64,000 nt of DNA from Stutzerimonas stutzeri. Lineage in GTDB: Bacteria; Pseudomonadota; Gammaproteobacteria; Pseudomonadales; Pseudomonadaceae. Below the pieces are notes generated by a model. It had not been told where the DNA came from. It ran no database searches and saw only the letters and a program-made list of their open reading frames with translations. Positions 53,248 through 63,972 of this stretch are shown here, piece after piece. The DNA lies in NCBI RefSeq assembly GCF_024451105.1, contig NZ_JANGEY010000001.1, positions 124,001 through 188,000 of the forward strand. The letters run 5' to 3'. Position 1 is the first letter of the stretch; each line of letters begins with the position of its first letter. Both the position numbers and the translations under genes were made by a program.

Positions 53248-53859
53248 ATGTGGCAGAGCTACAGCAACGGCCTGCTGGTCGCCGCCGGCCTGATCGTCGC
53301 CATCGGCGCGCAGAACGCCTTCGTCCTCGCCCAGAGCCTGCGCCGCGAGCACCACCTGAGCGTCGCCGCGCTCTGCGTGCTGTGCGATGCGCTGCTGATG
53401 AGCGCGGGAGTGTTCGGCCTGGCCGGCGCGCTGGCGCAGAGCCCGCCGCTGCTCGCCGCGGTGCGCTGGGGCGGCATCGTCTTCCTGCTCTGGTATGCCG
53501 TCCAGGCGCTGCGCCGGGCCTGGGCGCCGCAGGCCCTGCTCCGCCAGGCGCAGGACGCGCCGCGCTCGCGGCGCGCGGTGCTGCTGGCGGCACTCGCCGT
53601 GACCCTGCTCAATCCGCACGTCTACCTGGACACCGTGCTGCTGATCGGCTCGCTCGGCACCCAGCAGGCGGTACCCGCCGCCTATGCCCTCGGTGCGGCC
53701 AGCGCCTCCCTGCTGTGGTTCGCGACCCTGGCCCTGGGCGCCGCCCGGCTGGCCCCCTGGCTGGCGCGCCCGGCCACCTGGCGGCTGATCGAGCTGGGCG
53801 TGGCGGCGATGATGCTCGGCGTGGCGGCGCAGCTGGCGCGCCCGCTGTGGAGCGCATAA
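53248..53859 (+). CDS. argO: LysE-family amino-acid exporter (ArgO type)
   Basis: 203 residues from the ATG at 53248 with CGGAG upstream. IVAIGAQNAFVLAQSLRREH is the LysE/ArgO signature, and LAVTLLNPHVYLDTVLLIGS the second conserved block. Six hydrophobic helices. Exports arginine (and possibly lysine) across the inner membrane. Divergent from argP. Confidence 0.9.
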   Translation: MWQSYSNGLLVAAGLIVAIGAQNAFVLAQSLRREHHLSVAALCVLCDALLMSAGVFGLAGALAQSPPLLAAVRWGGIVFLLWYAVQALRRAWAPQALLRQAQDAPRSRRAVLLAALAVTLLNPHVYLDTVLLIGSLGTQQAVPAAYALGAASASLLWFATLALGAARLAPWLARPATWRLIELGVAAMMLGVAAQLARPLWSA

Positions 53860-53875
53860 CCCCACGGCGGCTGCG

Positions 53876-53904
53876 TGGATAAGGCAGGGGGTGGGTGCTA
53901 TGAT
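53876..53904 (+). promoter_or_regulatory. Candidate sodB promoter
   Basis: TGGATA (53876-53881), 17-base spacer, TATGAT (53899-53904). The start would be near 53911, giving a leader of about 120 bases before sodB. Confidence 0.4.
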
Positions 53905-54030
53905 TCGGGGCCGACGGCGCGCCACAGCGCTGCGGCGGCTCCGCCGCACGGGAGCCGCCAGACCGGCACGGCAAGCCGGACCCGCGCGCCTTGCGCTCGC
54001 ACACACCTGATGATGATAGGGAGAGAAACC

Positions 54031-54612
54031 ATGGCTTTCGAACTGCCGCCGCTACCTTACGCGCAGAACGCCCTCGAGCCGCACATTTCCGCCGAGACCC
54101 TGGAATACCACCACGGCAAGCACCACAACGCCTACGTGGTCAACCTGAACAACCTGATCCCGGGCACCGAGTTCGAAGGCAAGAGCCTGGAAGAGATCGT
54201 CAAGACCTCCACCGGCGGCATCTTCAACAACGCGGCCCAGGTGTGGAACCACACCTTCTACTGGAACTGCATGAAGCCGAACGGCGGTGGCCAGCCCACC
54301 GGCGCCCTGGCCGACGCCATCAACGCAGCCTTCGGCTCCTTCGACAAGTTCAAGGAAGAGTTCACCAAGACCGCCATCGGCACCTTCGGCTCCGGCTGGG
54401 CCTGGCTGGTGAAGAAGGCCGACGGCTCCCTGGCCCTGGCCAGCACCATCGGCGCCGGCTGCCCGCTGACCAGCGGCGACACCCCGCTGCTGACCTGCGA
54501 CGTCTGGGAACACGCCTACTACATCGACTACCGCAACCTGCGTCCGAAGTACGTCGAGGCGTTCTGGAGCCTGGTCAACTGGGACTTCGTGGCCGCCAAC
54601 TACGCCGCCTGA
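54031..54612 (+). CDS. sodB: Iron superoxide dismutase
   Basis: 193 residues, standard FeSOD length, with AGGGAGAG upstream. Metal ligands are in [17 protein letters not shown] (His), NHTFYWNC (His) and [11 protein letters not shown] (Asp and His). Cytoplasmic conversion of superoxide to peroxide. Followed by a strong terminator. Confidence 0.97.
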   Translation: MAFELPPLPYAQNALEPHISAETLEYHHGKHHNAYVVNLNNLIPGTEFEGKSLEEIVKTSTGGIFNNAAQVWNHTFYWNCMKPNGGGQPTGALADAINAAFGSFDKFKEEFTKTAIGTFGSGWAWLVKKADGSLALASTIGAGCPLTSGDTPLLTCDVWEHAYYIDYRNLRPKYVEAFWSLVNWDFVAANYAA

Positions 54613-54630
54613 GTCGCCTGACCGCTGCAG

Positions 54631-54656
54631 AGAAGCCCGGCCCTTGCCGGGCTTCT
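54631..54656 (+). terminator. Terminator after sodB
   Basis: AGAAGCCCGGC (54631-54641) pairs with GCCGGGCTTCT (54646-54656), 4-base loop, then TCGTTTCG. Confidence 0.85.
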
Positions 54657-54809
54657 TCGTTTCGCCGGCCGCGCCAGAAAAGCGTGTTTCCGCACTCGCC
54701 GCGCCCGACGTCGCCCGGCCGCCATCGCACCCTTTGACGCCCCGCCGGGAAATCCCAATACTCTGCAGCGCTTCGCAGCTCCGCGAGCGCCAGCCAAGGG
54801 AAACCTCCC

Positions 54810-56888
54810 GTGCCGCCAGATGTCCAGAACAGCCTTTCGCAGCGCCTGCTCGGCCTCGTCCTCCTGGTGGCGACCGCGCTCGGCCTGCTGTTCAGCAGCG
54901 CACAGATCGCCCACGACCTGCAGCAAAGCCGCCAGGCCGTGCGCAGCGAGGGCCGGCGCCTGCTGGACATGTTCGCCGAGAGCGCCGCGCTGGCCAGCCT
55001 GCGCGACGACCGCCATCTCGCCGAGCAGGTGCTGCACGGCCTGCTGCAGCATCCGGGCGTGCTGCACGCCAGCCTCCACGACCGTCTCGGCCTGCCGCTG
55101 GCCGCGCCCGCCGGCGCACGGCCGGCCGCGCCGGTGCCGGCCCTGGGCGAGCGGCTGTTCGGCGCGCCGCAGTCGTTCAGCCGGCGGCTGAGCTGCCCGA
55201 CCGCCCAGCACTCGCCGTGCGGCGAGCTGGCGCTGACCCTCGACGCCGGCTACCGGACGGAGCAGCTGTTCGCCTCCGCCCGTTTCCTGCTCGCCAGTTG
55301 CCTGGCCTTCGTCGCCAGCCTCGGCCTGGCCCTGTTCTGGCTGTGCCGCCGTCAGCTCACCCAGCCGCTGGCGCGTCTGCTCGGCGACCTGGCGCGCATC
55401 GACCCCGAACGCCCGGGCGCCCATCAGCTGCCGCCGCTGCGGGGCCACGAGCGCGACGAACTCGGCCAGTGGGTGGCACGCGCCAACCAGTTGCTCGCCG
55501 CCATCGCCCGCCACCAGAACCGGCAGCGCGAGGCGGAAAGCAACCTGCTGCGCATGAGCCAGTTCGACCCGCTCACCAGCCTGCCCGGCCGGCCGCTGCT
55601 GCTCCAGCAACTCGAACGTCTGCTGCGCGACGCCGGCCGCGACCAGCGGCGCGTGGCGGTGCTGTGCCTCGGCCTCGACGACTTCAACAGCCTCAACGAG
55701 AAATACGGCTACCAGGCCGGCGACCGCCTGCTGGCCGGCGTCGCCGAACGCCTGCGCGGTCTCGACAGCCGTCTGGCCGGTCTCGCGCGCCTGGGCGGCG
55801 ACCAGTTCGCCCTGCTGCAGAGCGCCTTCGAACACGACTTCCAGGTCGCCGAACTGGCCCAGCAGGTGCTCGATGCACTGGCCCGTCCCCAGGAGATCGC
55901 CGGGCAGCCGATCCGCCTCGCCGCCAGCATCGGCATCGCCCTGTTCCCCGCGGACGGCGAGGACGGCGAGCGCCTGCTGCAACGCGCCGAGCAGACCCTG
56001 AGCCTGGCCAAGCGCAGCCAGGGCCAGCGCTTCCAGTTTTTCGTCGCCAGCCTCGACCGCGAGATCCGCCGCCGTCGCCAGCTCGAGCACGACCTGCGCC
56101 AGGCCCTGCACGACGAGCAACTGGAGCTCTACTACCAACCCCAGGTGTCGACCCTCGACCAGCGGGTGGTCGGCGTCGAGGCGCTGCTGCGCTGGCGCCA
56201 TCCCCAGCTCGGCTTCGTACCGCCCGACCAGTTCATCCCGCTGGCCGAGCAGAGCGAGCTGATCCTCGCCATCGGCGACTGGGTGCTGGAGCGCGCCTGC
56301 CGCCAGTTGCGCGAATGGCACGCCCAGGGCCTCGCCGGCCTGCGCATGGCGGTCAACCTGTCCACCGCGCAGCTGCGCAGCGACACGCTGCCGCGCCAGG
56401 TGATCGGCCTGCTGCAGCGCCACGGCCTGCCGCCCTACAGCCTCGAGCTGGAGGTGACCGAGACCGGGCTGATGACCAACGTCGCCCAGGCCACCCGGCA
56501 GTTGCACAGCCTGCGCCTGGCCAAGGTGCTGCTGGCGGTGGACGACTTCGGCACCGGCTACTCGTCGCTCAGCTACCTGAAGAGCCTGCCGCTGGACAAG
56601 ATCAAGATCGACCGCAGCTTCGTGCGCGAGCTGCCGGGCAACGCCGACGACGCCATCATCGCCCGCAGCATCATCCAGCTGGCCCACAACCTGGGCATGC
56701 AGGTGATCGCCGAGGGCGTGGAGACCGCCGAGCAGGAGGCCTACCTGCGCGCCCAGGGCTGCGACGAGGGCCAGGGCTACCTGTACTGCCGACCGCTGCC
56801 GGCCTTCGAGGTCAGCCAGTACCTCGGCAACTCGCTGCGCCGCGGCACGCTGCCGGCGCTGGCGCGCGAGCCGAGCCCGGTCGGCTGA
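54810..56888 (+). CDS. bifA: Cyclic-di-GMP phosphodiesterase BifA
   Basis: 692 residues from a GTG at 54810 with AAGGGA nine bases upstream. Two membrane helices flank a periplasmic region (about residues 15-35 and 155-178). A degenerate GGDEF domain reads RLGGDQFALLQ, so no cyclase activity is expected. The EAL domain is complete, with VVGVEALLRWRHPQ and later VDDFGTGYSSLSYLKSLP. Degrades c-di-GMP and so favours swarming over biofilm. Position after sodB and the GGDQF variant match BifA of P. aeruginosa. Confidence 0.93.
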   Translation: MPPDVQNSLSQRLLGLVLLVATALGLLFSSAQIAHDLQQSRQAVRSEGRRLLDMFAESAALASLRDDRHLAEQVLHGLLQHPGVLHASLHDRLGLPLAAPAGARPAAPVPALGERLFGAPQSFSRRLSCPTAQHSPCGELALTLDAGYRTEQLFASARFLLASCLAFVASLGLALFWLCRRQLTQPLARLLGDLARIDPERPGAHQLPPLRGHERDELGQWVARANQLLAAIARHQNRQREAESNLLRMSQFDPLTSLPGRPLLLQQLERLLRDAGRDQRRVAVLCLGLDDFNSLNEKYGYQAGDRLLAGVAERLRGLDSRLAGLARLGGDQFALLQSAFEHDFQVAELAQQVLDALARPQEIAGQPIRLAASIGIALFPADGEDGERLLQRAEQTLSLAKRSQGQRFQFFVASLDREIRRRRQLEHDLRQALHDEQLELYYQPQVSTLDQRVVGVEALLRWRHPQLGFVPPDQFIPLAEQSELILAIGDWVLERACRQLREWHAQGLAGLRMAVNLSTAQLRSDTLPRQVIGLLQRHGLPPYSLELEVTETGLMTNVAQATRQLHSLRLAKVLLAVDDFGTGYSSLSYLKSLPLDKIKIDRSFVRELPGNADDAIIARSIIQLAHNLGMQVIAEGVETAEQEAYLRAQGCDEGQGYLYCRPLPAFEVSQYLGNSLRRGTLPALAREPSPVG

Positions 56889-57788
56889 CTAGCCACCCGC
56901 GCCGAGCAGGCTGGCCAGCGCCAGCGCACCGCCCAGGCAAAGCAGCGCACCGCCGGCGGCCTGCCAGCGGAAGGTCCGCGCCAGCTCGTCCTCGCCCTTG
57001 CAGGAGAGCAGGAACGGCAGGCCCTCCGGCGGGCGACGCAGGTGGTTCCGCTCCGGCGCCCGGCTGTCCCGCGCGTGGCGGTCCTCGGCCTCGAGCTGGG
57101 CGGCCAGGCGTACCAGCCGCCACTCGTCGTCGCTGAGCTGGCCGTCGCCGTCGCGGTCGAAGCGCCCCAGCAGGCCCCGGAAGTCCTGCTTCCACTCGCG
57201 TACCACGGCGGCCTGCGCCGCCGCCAGGTCGAGTCCCTGGCGGCCGCCGCCGCTGGTGCGGAATTCGCCGAGCGCGTAGAGCGGATCGCCGGCGTGCAGG
57301 CGCTCCTCGGTGTAGCGGTAGCGCCGGCCCATCGCCAGCAGGCCGCCGAGCAGGCCGTGCACCTGCTCCCGGCGCGGATGACGGCGCTCGCCGTGCCAGA
57401 CCTCGCGGTGCGCCGGACGCACCTCGGCCCCCAGCGGGTCGATCAGGCACTGTCCGGAAACGTCCTCGAGCACCAGCCAAGCCTCGCTGGCGGCCGATTC
57501 CACCACCCGCCAGGATTTGTGCTTGCCGTTCTGCCGGTACTCCTCGATGCGGTAGCGCCACCACAGGCACGGCCTGCCGGTCAGCGGCGCGGCCAGCGGT
57601 TCTCCCGGTCCCTCGCGCAGCACGCCGTACAGCTCGACGTACCCCTGCGCCGCCGAGCGGATCCGCGAGGTCGGCATGTCCTCCAGCAGGCGCGCCTGGG
57701 CGAGGCGCTGCAGGCACCACCAGCCGCCGCCGATGCTGGCCGCGCCGGCCATGCCGAGGGCCATCAGGAAGCCGGGATCGGCCGTCAT
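56889..57788 (-). CDS. GIDE-domain membrane protein with an EF-hand
   Basis: 299 residues. An N-terminal helix (LMALGMAGAASIGGGWWCLQ) and a C-terminal hydrophobic tail bracket a GIDE-like beta domain (YVELYGVLREGPGEPLAAPL, PCLWWRYRIEEYRQNGK). Inserted near residue 210 is a canonical EF-hand, DRDGDGQLSDDEW, suggesting calcium binding. GIDE domains in eukaryotes sit in the E3 ligase MUL1/MAPL, but no RING is present here. The start overlaps the lemA stop by one base, so the pair is coupled. Confidence 0.85.
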   Translation of the reverse strand: MTADPGFLMALGMAGAASIGGGWWCLQRLAQARLLEDMPTSRIRSAAQGYVELYGVLREGPGEPLAAPLTGRPCLWWRYRIEEYRQNGKHKSWRVVESAASEAWLVLEDVSGQCLIDPLGAEVRPAHREVWHGERRHPRREQVHGLLGGLLAMGRRYRYTEERLHAGDPLYALGEFRTSGGGRQGLDLAAAQAAVVREWKQDFRGLLGRFDRDGDGQLSDDEWRLVRLAAQLEAEDRHARDSRAPERNHLRRPPEGLPFLLSCKGEDELARTFRWQAAGGALLCLGGALALASLLGAGG

Positions 57789-58360
57789 CAGCCGAACAGC
57801 CGGCGCAGGTCGACGTCGGCCTTCTGCGCCTCGCTGAACTGCAGCAGCTCGGCGGCCTTGAAGCCGAACAGGCGGGCGATCAGCACGTCGGGAAACTGCT
57901 CGATGCGCACGTTGTTGAGGTTGACCGACTCGTTGTACAGCTCGCGACGGTCGGCGATGCCGTTCTCCAGACCGGTGATACGCTGCTGCAGGTGCTGGAA
58001 GCTCTCGTTGGCCTTGAGCTGCGGATAGTTCTCGGCGACCGCGAACAGCTGGCCGAGGCCGAGGCGCAGGCCGCTCTCGGCGCGACCGAGCGCGGCGATG
58101 TCGCCCTGCTCGCGCGCGCTGGCCACCGCGCCGCGCGCGGCGATCACCGCCTCCAGGGTGTTGCGCTCGTGCTGCATGTACTGCCGGCAGGTCTCCACCA
58201 GCTTGGGCAGCTCCTCGTGGCGCTGGCGCAGCAGCACGTCGATGTTCGACCAGGCCTTGCCCACCCCGTGCTTGAGACGCACCAGCGCGTTGTAGATCAG
58301 CACGGCATAACCGGCCAGCAGGACGATGGCCACCAGCGTGGCGACGCTACCCAGACTCAT
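57788..58360 (-). CDS. lemA: LemA family protein
   Basis: 190 residues. An N-terminal membrane helix (VATLVAIVLLAGYAVLIYNA) is followed by the LemA helical domain (RLKHGVGKAWSNIDVLLRQR, YNESVNLNNVRIEQFPDVLI). The family is membrane-anchored with the bulk outside the membrane; the exact role is unclear. Coupled with the GIDE/EF-hand gene. Confidence 0.92.
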   Translation of the reverse strand: MSLGSVATLVAIVLLAGYAVLIYNALVRLKHGVGKAWSNIDVLLRQRHEELPKLVETCRQYMQHERNTLEAVIAARGAVASAREQGDIAALGRAESGLRLGLGQLFAVAENYPQLKANESFQHLQQRITGLENGIADRRELYNESVNLNNVRIEQFPDVLIARLFGFKAAELLQFSEAQKADVDLRRLFG

Positions 58361-58469
58361 GTACGCAACTCCCGGTCAAATGGCCGCATTCTAGCCTCGG
58401 CCCGGCGCGCCTGCCGAGCGACAGCGCACAGCGGCACGGCAACTGCAAGAGCCTGCGAAAGGCCTTCCC

Positions 58470-58494
58470 AATGATGCGAATATTTCGCATTATT
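58470..58494. promoter_or_regulatory. Candidate Fur box / inverted repeat before the imelysin operon
   Basis: AATGATGCGAA-TAT-TTCGCATTATT is a near-perfect 11-base inverted repeat (one mismatch) in a locally AT-rich stretch, about 48-72 bases upstream of the ATG at 58542. It matches the 19-base Fur consensus GATAATGATAATCATTATC at 11 positions in the best alignment. Confidence 0.5.
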
Positions 58495-58541
58495 GCTCCG
58501 CTCAGACTCCGCCAGCCCCTCCGTCACACAAGGATTGCCGC

Positions 58542-59894
<1,353 letters not shown>

Positions 59895-60088
59895 GTGCCC
59901 TCCGCGCGCCCGCAGCCGCGGGCGCCCTCCCGGGTGGGCTGCGGCCCTGCGCCGCACCCGCCCTGCAGGCCGCGCCAGGCGGCCCTCCGCAGGACCGCCA
60001 CGCCCCGCAAATGAAAAAACCTCTTATTCGCACGGAAACACGCTGTTACACTGCGAGCCGTTTCGGTACTCCGGGGAGTTCCATCGCC

Positions 60089-61492
60089 ATGCCTGCTCCG
60101 CCCGCCCTGCGCCCGCTCGCCCTTCTGACCCTGGGCCTCGCCCTGACCGCGCCGGTCCTCGCCGAGCCCGGCGAGCGCCTGTCCGGCGGCGCCACCACGG
60201 TCAACAAGGCCGACCACAATGCCTTCTCGCTGCCCTCGGCGAACCTCTCGCCCATGCGCCGTCTGGACTTCAGCGTCGGCAACAGCTTCTTCCGCAATCC
60301 CTGGGTGATCGCCCCCTCCTCCACCGACGCTCGCGACGGCCTCGGTCCGCTGTTCAACACCAACGCCTGCCAGAACTGCCACGTCAAGGACGGCCGCGGC
60401 CATCCGCCGGGCAGCCGCGGCGACAACGCGGTGTCCAGCCTGGTGCGCCTGTCGATTCCCCCCCGCCCCGGCCAGGAGGCGCTGCTCGAACGCCACGGGG
60501 TGATCGCCGAGCCGGTCTACGGCAGCCAGCTGCAGGACCTCGCCATCCCCGGCGTGCCCCCGGAAGGCAAGGTACGGGTCGACTACACCAGCGAATGGGT
60601 CACCCTCGCCGACGGCAGCCGCGTCGAGCTGCGGAAGCCGGTGCTGCAGCTGAGTCAGCTGGGCTACGGCGAGCTGCACCCGGATACCCTGTTTTCCCTG
60701 CGCGTGGCGCCGCCGATGATCGGACTGGGCCTGCTGGAGGCGATTCCCGAAGCGGCGATCCTCGCCAACGCCGACCCCGACGACGCCGACGGCGACGGCA
60801 TCTCCGGGCGCGCCAACCGGGTCTGGGAGCACGCGAGCCAGAGCACCCGCCTCGGCCGCTTCGGCTGGAAGGCCGGCCAGCCGTCGCTCGACCAGCAGAA
60901 CGCCGACGCCTTCTTCAACGACATGGGCCTGTCCTCCAGCCTGCTCGCCGGCAGCAGCTGCAGCGCGGCACAGCGCGACTGCCTGGCCGCGCCCCACGGC
61001 GGCGTCCCGGAGGTCGGCGACAACATCCTCGCCCAGGTGCTGTTCTACACCCGCAACCTCGCCGTGCCGGCGCGCCGCAACGTCGACGATCCGCAGGTGC
61101 TCGCCGGCAAGAGCCTGTTCCACCGGGCCGGCTGCCAGCTCTGCCACACGCCGAGCTTCCGCACCGCCGCCGACGCCGCCGAGCCGGAGCTGGCCAACCA
61201 GCTCATCCGCCCCTACAGCGACCTGCTGCTGCATGACATGGGCGACGGACTGGCGGACAATCGTCCCGAATTCCTCGCCAGCGGCCGCGAATGGCGCACT
61301 CCGCCGTTGTGGGGCATCGGCCTGACCGAGACGGTCAACGGCCACACCCGCTTCCTCCACGACGGCCGCGCGCGCAACCTGCTCGAGGCGATCCTCTGGC
61401 ACGGCGGCGAAGCCGAAGCCGCCCGCCAGGCGGTGATGGCCTACGACGCCGAGCAGCGTGCCGCACTGCTGGCCTTCCTCAATTCCCTCTAA
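60089..61492 (+). CDS. Di-heme c-type cytochrome / thiol-oxidoreductase-like (DUF1111)
   Basis: 467 residues from the ATG at 60089 with GGGGAG upstream. Signal peptide (PLALLTLGLALTAPVLA). Two CxxCH heme sites: NACQNCHVKDGRGH near residue 97 and AGCQLCHTPSF near 350. The family is distantly related to MauG/CcpA peroxidases. Periplasmic redox protein of the imelysin operon, possibly oxidising ferrous iron or a protein thiol. The 195-base gap before it contains no recognised element. Confidence 0.88.
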   Translation: MPAPPALRPLALLTLGLALTAPVLAEPGERLSGGATTVNKADHNAFSLPSANLSPMRRLDFSVGNSFFRNPWVIAPSSTDARDGLGPLFNTNACQNCHVKDGRGHPPGSRGDNAVSSLVRLSIPPRPGQEALLERHGVIAEPVYGSQLQDLAIPGVPPEGKVRVDYTSEWVTLADGSRVELRKPVLQLSQLGYGELHPDTLFSLRVAPPMIGLGLLEAIPEAAILANADPDDADGDGISGRANRVWEHASQSTRLGRFGWKAGQPSLDQQNADAFFNDMGLSSSLLAGSSCSAAQRDCLAAPHGGVPEVGDNILAQVLFYTRNLAVPARRNVDDPQVLAGKSLFHRAGCQLCHTPSFRTAADAAEPELANQLIRPYSDLLLHDMGDGLADNRPEFLASGREWRTPPLWGIGLTETVNGHTRFLHDGRARNLLEAILWHGGEAEAARQAVMAYDAEQRAALLAFLNSL

Positions 61493-61502
61493 GGAGCGAT
61501 AG

Positions 61503-62570
61503 ATGCTGCGCCCCGCCCTGCTTTCCCTCGCCGCACTGGCCGTGCTGGCCGGCTGCTCGAACGGCGAGCCACCCAAGCCGAAGGTCGAGCCCTTCGCCGC
61601 CGCCAGCGCCGCGCTGACCGACGCCGTGCTGCTGCCCGCCTATACCCGCTGGATCGACAGCGACCGCCAACTGGCCGACAGCGCCCGCGCCTTCTGCGCC
61701 GGCGAGCAGGACCTGGCCGCCGCCCGCCAGGCATACCTGGAGGCACATCGCAGCTGGGCCGCCCTGCAGCCCCTGGCGATCGGCCCGCTCGGCGAAGGCA
61801 ACCTGGCCTGGCAGGTGCAGTTCTGGCCGGACAAGAAGAACCTGGTGGCCCGCCAGGTCAACGCCCTGCTCGACAGGACCCCGCAGCTGCGCCAGGCCGA
61901 CCTGGAGAAGGCCAGCGTGGTGGTGCAGGGGCTGACCGCCTACGAGTACCTGCTGTTCGATCCGGACATCGACCTGAGCGACCTCGAGCAGAAGCGCCGC
62001 TACTGCCCGCTGCTGGTGAGCATCGGCAGCCACCAGCAGGCGCTGGCCGCCGGCGTGCTGGCCGGCTGGCTCGGCGAGCAGGGCCTGGCCGCCCAGCTCA
62101 AGAGCTTCCCCAACGCCCGCTACGCCGAGGGGCGCGAGGCGGTCGCCGAACTGCTGCGCGCCCAGGTCGGCGCCCTCGACGGCCTGAAGCGCAAGCTCAA
62201 CACCCCACTGCCGCTCGGCGGCAAGCCGCCGCAGCCCTACCAGGCCGAAGCCTGGCGCAGCGGCGCCTCGCTCGAGCTGATCGACGCCAGCCTGGCCAGT
62301 GCCGAGGCGCAGTGGCGCGAAGGCGTGCGCGAGCTGCTCGGCAAGGAGCAGGCCGACCTGGCCACCCGCATCGATGCCGCCTACAGCGAAACCCGCCAGC
62401 GCCTCAAGGCCCTCGGCCGACCGCTCGGCGATCTGCTCGGCGACGAGCCCGGCCGCACCGCCCTCGTCCAGCTGTACGACAGCCTGAACGGCCTGCACCG
62501 CCTGCACGAGGGCGAGCTGGCCAGGGCGCTGGACATCCAGCTCGGCTTCAACGCCCACGACGGCGACTGA
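61503..62570 (+). CDS. Second imelysin-family lipoprotein with degenerate motif
   Basis: 355 residues. Lipobox ALAVLAGCSNGEPPK. It is related to the first imelysin but shorter, and the GxHxxE position reads GLTAYEYLLFD, so the histidine is lost. It probably works as a non-metal-binding partner. It starts 10 bases after the cytochrome gene. Confidence 0.87.
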   Translation: MLRPALLSLAALAVLAGCSNGEPPKPKVEPFAAASAALTDAVLLPAYTRWIDSDRQLADSARAFCAGEQDLAAARQAYLEAHRSWAALQPLAIGPLGEGNLAWQVQFWPDKKNLVARQVNALLDRTPQLRQADLEKASVVVQGLTAYEYLLFDPDIDLSDLEQKRRYCPLLVSIGSHQQALAAGVLAGWLGEQGLAAQLKSFPNARYAEGREAVAELLRAQVGALDGLKRKLNTPLPLGGKPPQPYQAEAWRSGASLELIDASLASAEAQWREGVRELLGKEQADLATRIDAAYSETRQRLKALGRPLGDLLGDEPGRTALVQLYDSLNGLHRLHEGELARALDIQLGFNAHDGD

Positions 62571-62619
62571 GTTTCCCGCCGCACAGGGAGGTGCATTCCG
62601 TCCCCACCCCGGAGCCACC

Positions 62620-63717
62620 ATGCACAGACGCACCTTTCTCGGCCTCGGCGGCGCCCTGCTGGCCGCCTCGGCCCTCGGCGGCTGGACCCTCGGCCGCAGC
62701 GCCGGCCAGACGCCGCTGCTGCTCTCTGCGCGCGACGACGCCGACGGCCGCCACTACGCGGTCGGCTACCGTCTCGACGGCACGCGCCAGTTCGCCACCC
62801 CGGTCGCCGAGCGCTGCCACGACGTGGTGTCGCATCCGGCACTGCCGCTGGCGCTGTTCGTCGGCCGCCGGCCGAGCCGCGAAAGCTACCTGATCGACAC
62901 CCGCGACGGGCGCCTGCTGCAGACCGTCGCCAGCCCCGCCGAGCGGCACTTCCAGGGGCATGCGGTGTTCCACCGCGGCGGCGAGCGGCTCTATGCCACC
63001 GAGAACGACACCGGCGAGCCCGGCCGCGGAGTGATCGGCGTCTGGCGCCTGCAGGGGCACCGGCTGGTGCGCGAGACCGAGCTGTCGACCCACGGCATCG
63101 GCCCGCACCAGCTGCTGTGGCTGCCCGACGGCGAGACCCTGGTGGTGGCCAATGGCGGCATCCGCACCGAGGCCGACAGCCGCGAGAAGATGAACCTCGA
63201 CGCCATGGAGCCGAGTCTGGTGCTGCTGCGCCGCGACGGTACGCTGCTCAGCAAGGAGCAGTTGCCCGAGTCGACGAACAGCGTGCGCCACCTGGCGGTG
63301 GCCAGCGACGGCACCGTGGTCAGCGGCCAGCAGTACGAGGGCGACCCGGCCGACGCCGCGCCCCTGGTGGCGATCAAGCGCCCCGGCGAGGCGTTCCGGC
63401 CCTTCCCGCTCGGCGAGGCGCAGCGCCAGGCGATGCGCCAGTACACCGCCAGCGTGGCGATCCACAGCGGCCTGCGCCTGCTGGCGATCACCGCGCCGCG
63501 CGGCAACCGGGTGTTCGTCTGGGACCTGGACAGCGGCGCCGTGCGCCTGGATGCGCCACTGCCCGACTGCGCCGGGGTCGCCGCCTGCGCCGAGGGCTTC
63601 GTGGTCAGTTCGGGGCAGGGCCGTTGTCGCCTCTACGACTGCCGCGGCGAGCGGATCGCCGTGCAAGCGCTGCAACTGCCGGCCGGCCTCTGGGACAACC
63701 ACCTGCGCCTGGCCTGA
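62620..63717 (+). CDS. DUF1513 Tat-exported beta-propeller-like protein
   Basis: 365 residues. MHRRTFLGLGGALLAASALG is a Tat-like signal (RRTFLG). The mature part has propeller-like repeats (LVLLRRDGTLLSKEQLPEST, HLAVASDGTVVSGQQYEGD). It is the last of the imelysin, cytochrome, imelysin and DUF1513 set. Binding partner or substrate unknown. Confidence 0.85.
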   Translation: MHRRTFLGLGGALLAASALGGWTLGRSAGQTPLLLSARDDADGRHYAVGYRLDGTRQFATPVAERCHDVVSHPALPLALFVGRRPSRESYLIDTRDGRLLQTVASPAERHFQGHAVFHRGGERLYATENDTGEPGRGVIGVWRLQGHRLVRETELSTHGIGPHQLLWLPDGETLVVANGGIRTEADSREKMNLDAMEPSLVLLRRDGTLLSKEQLPESTNSVRHLAVASDGTVVSGQQYEGDPADAAPLVAIKRPGEAFRPFPLGEAQRQAMRQYTASVAIHSGLRLLAITAPRGNRVFVWDLDSGAVRLDAPLPDCAGVAACAEGFVVSSGQGRCRLYDCRGERIAVQALQLPAGLWDNHLRLA

Positions 63718-63730
63718 GGCACGAACGAAA

Positions 63731-63758
63731 GCGGCCGCCCCGCACGCGGGACGGCCGC
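63731..63758. terminator. Hairpin after the imelysin operon
   Basis: GCGGCCG (63731-63737) pairs with CGGCCGC (63752-63758), extended inside by CCC/GGG with one bulge. It lies between convergent genes. Confidence 0.45.
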
Positions 63759-63774
63759 CCTGCCAGCGCGGACT

Positions 63775-63972
63775 TCAGCCGCGCATGCCCTGGACCAGTT
63801 GGTACAGCATCAGCAATCCTTGCGGGTCGGACTCCCTGCGCGCCTGCTGCGCGGCGCTCGGGGTACTCTGCGCCAGCGGTCGATGGGCCAGCTCGCTGCT
63901 GCGGATCACCGTCAGCCCGGGCTCCAGCCAGCCGATTGCCGCCTGCACGACCACGCCGAGCGCCGCCGCCAT
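63775..63972 (-). CDS. Partial membrane-anchored hypothetical protein
   Basis: 65 residues from an ATG at 63972, but the frame stays open to the window edge, so the true start may lie outside. A hydrophobic stretch (AAALGVVVQAAIGWL) is followed by a polar tail rich in Ser, Gln and Arg (ESDPQGLLMLYQLVQGMRG). No family recognised. Confidence 0.5.
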   Translation of the reverse strand: MAAALGVVVQAAIGWLEPGLTVIRSSELAHRPLAQSTPSAAQQARRESDPQGLLMLYQLVQGMRG

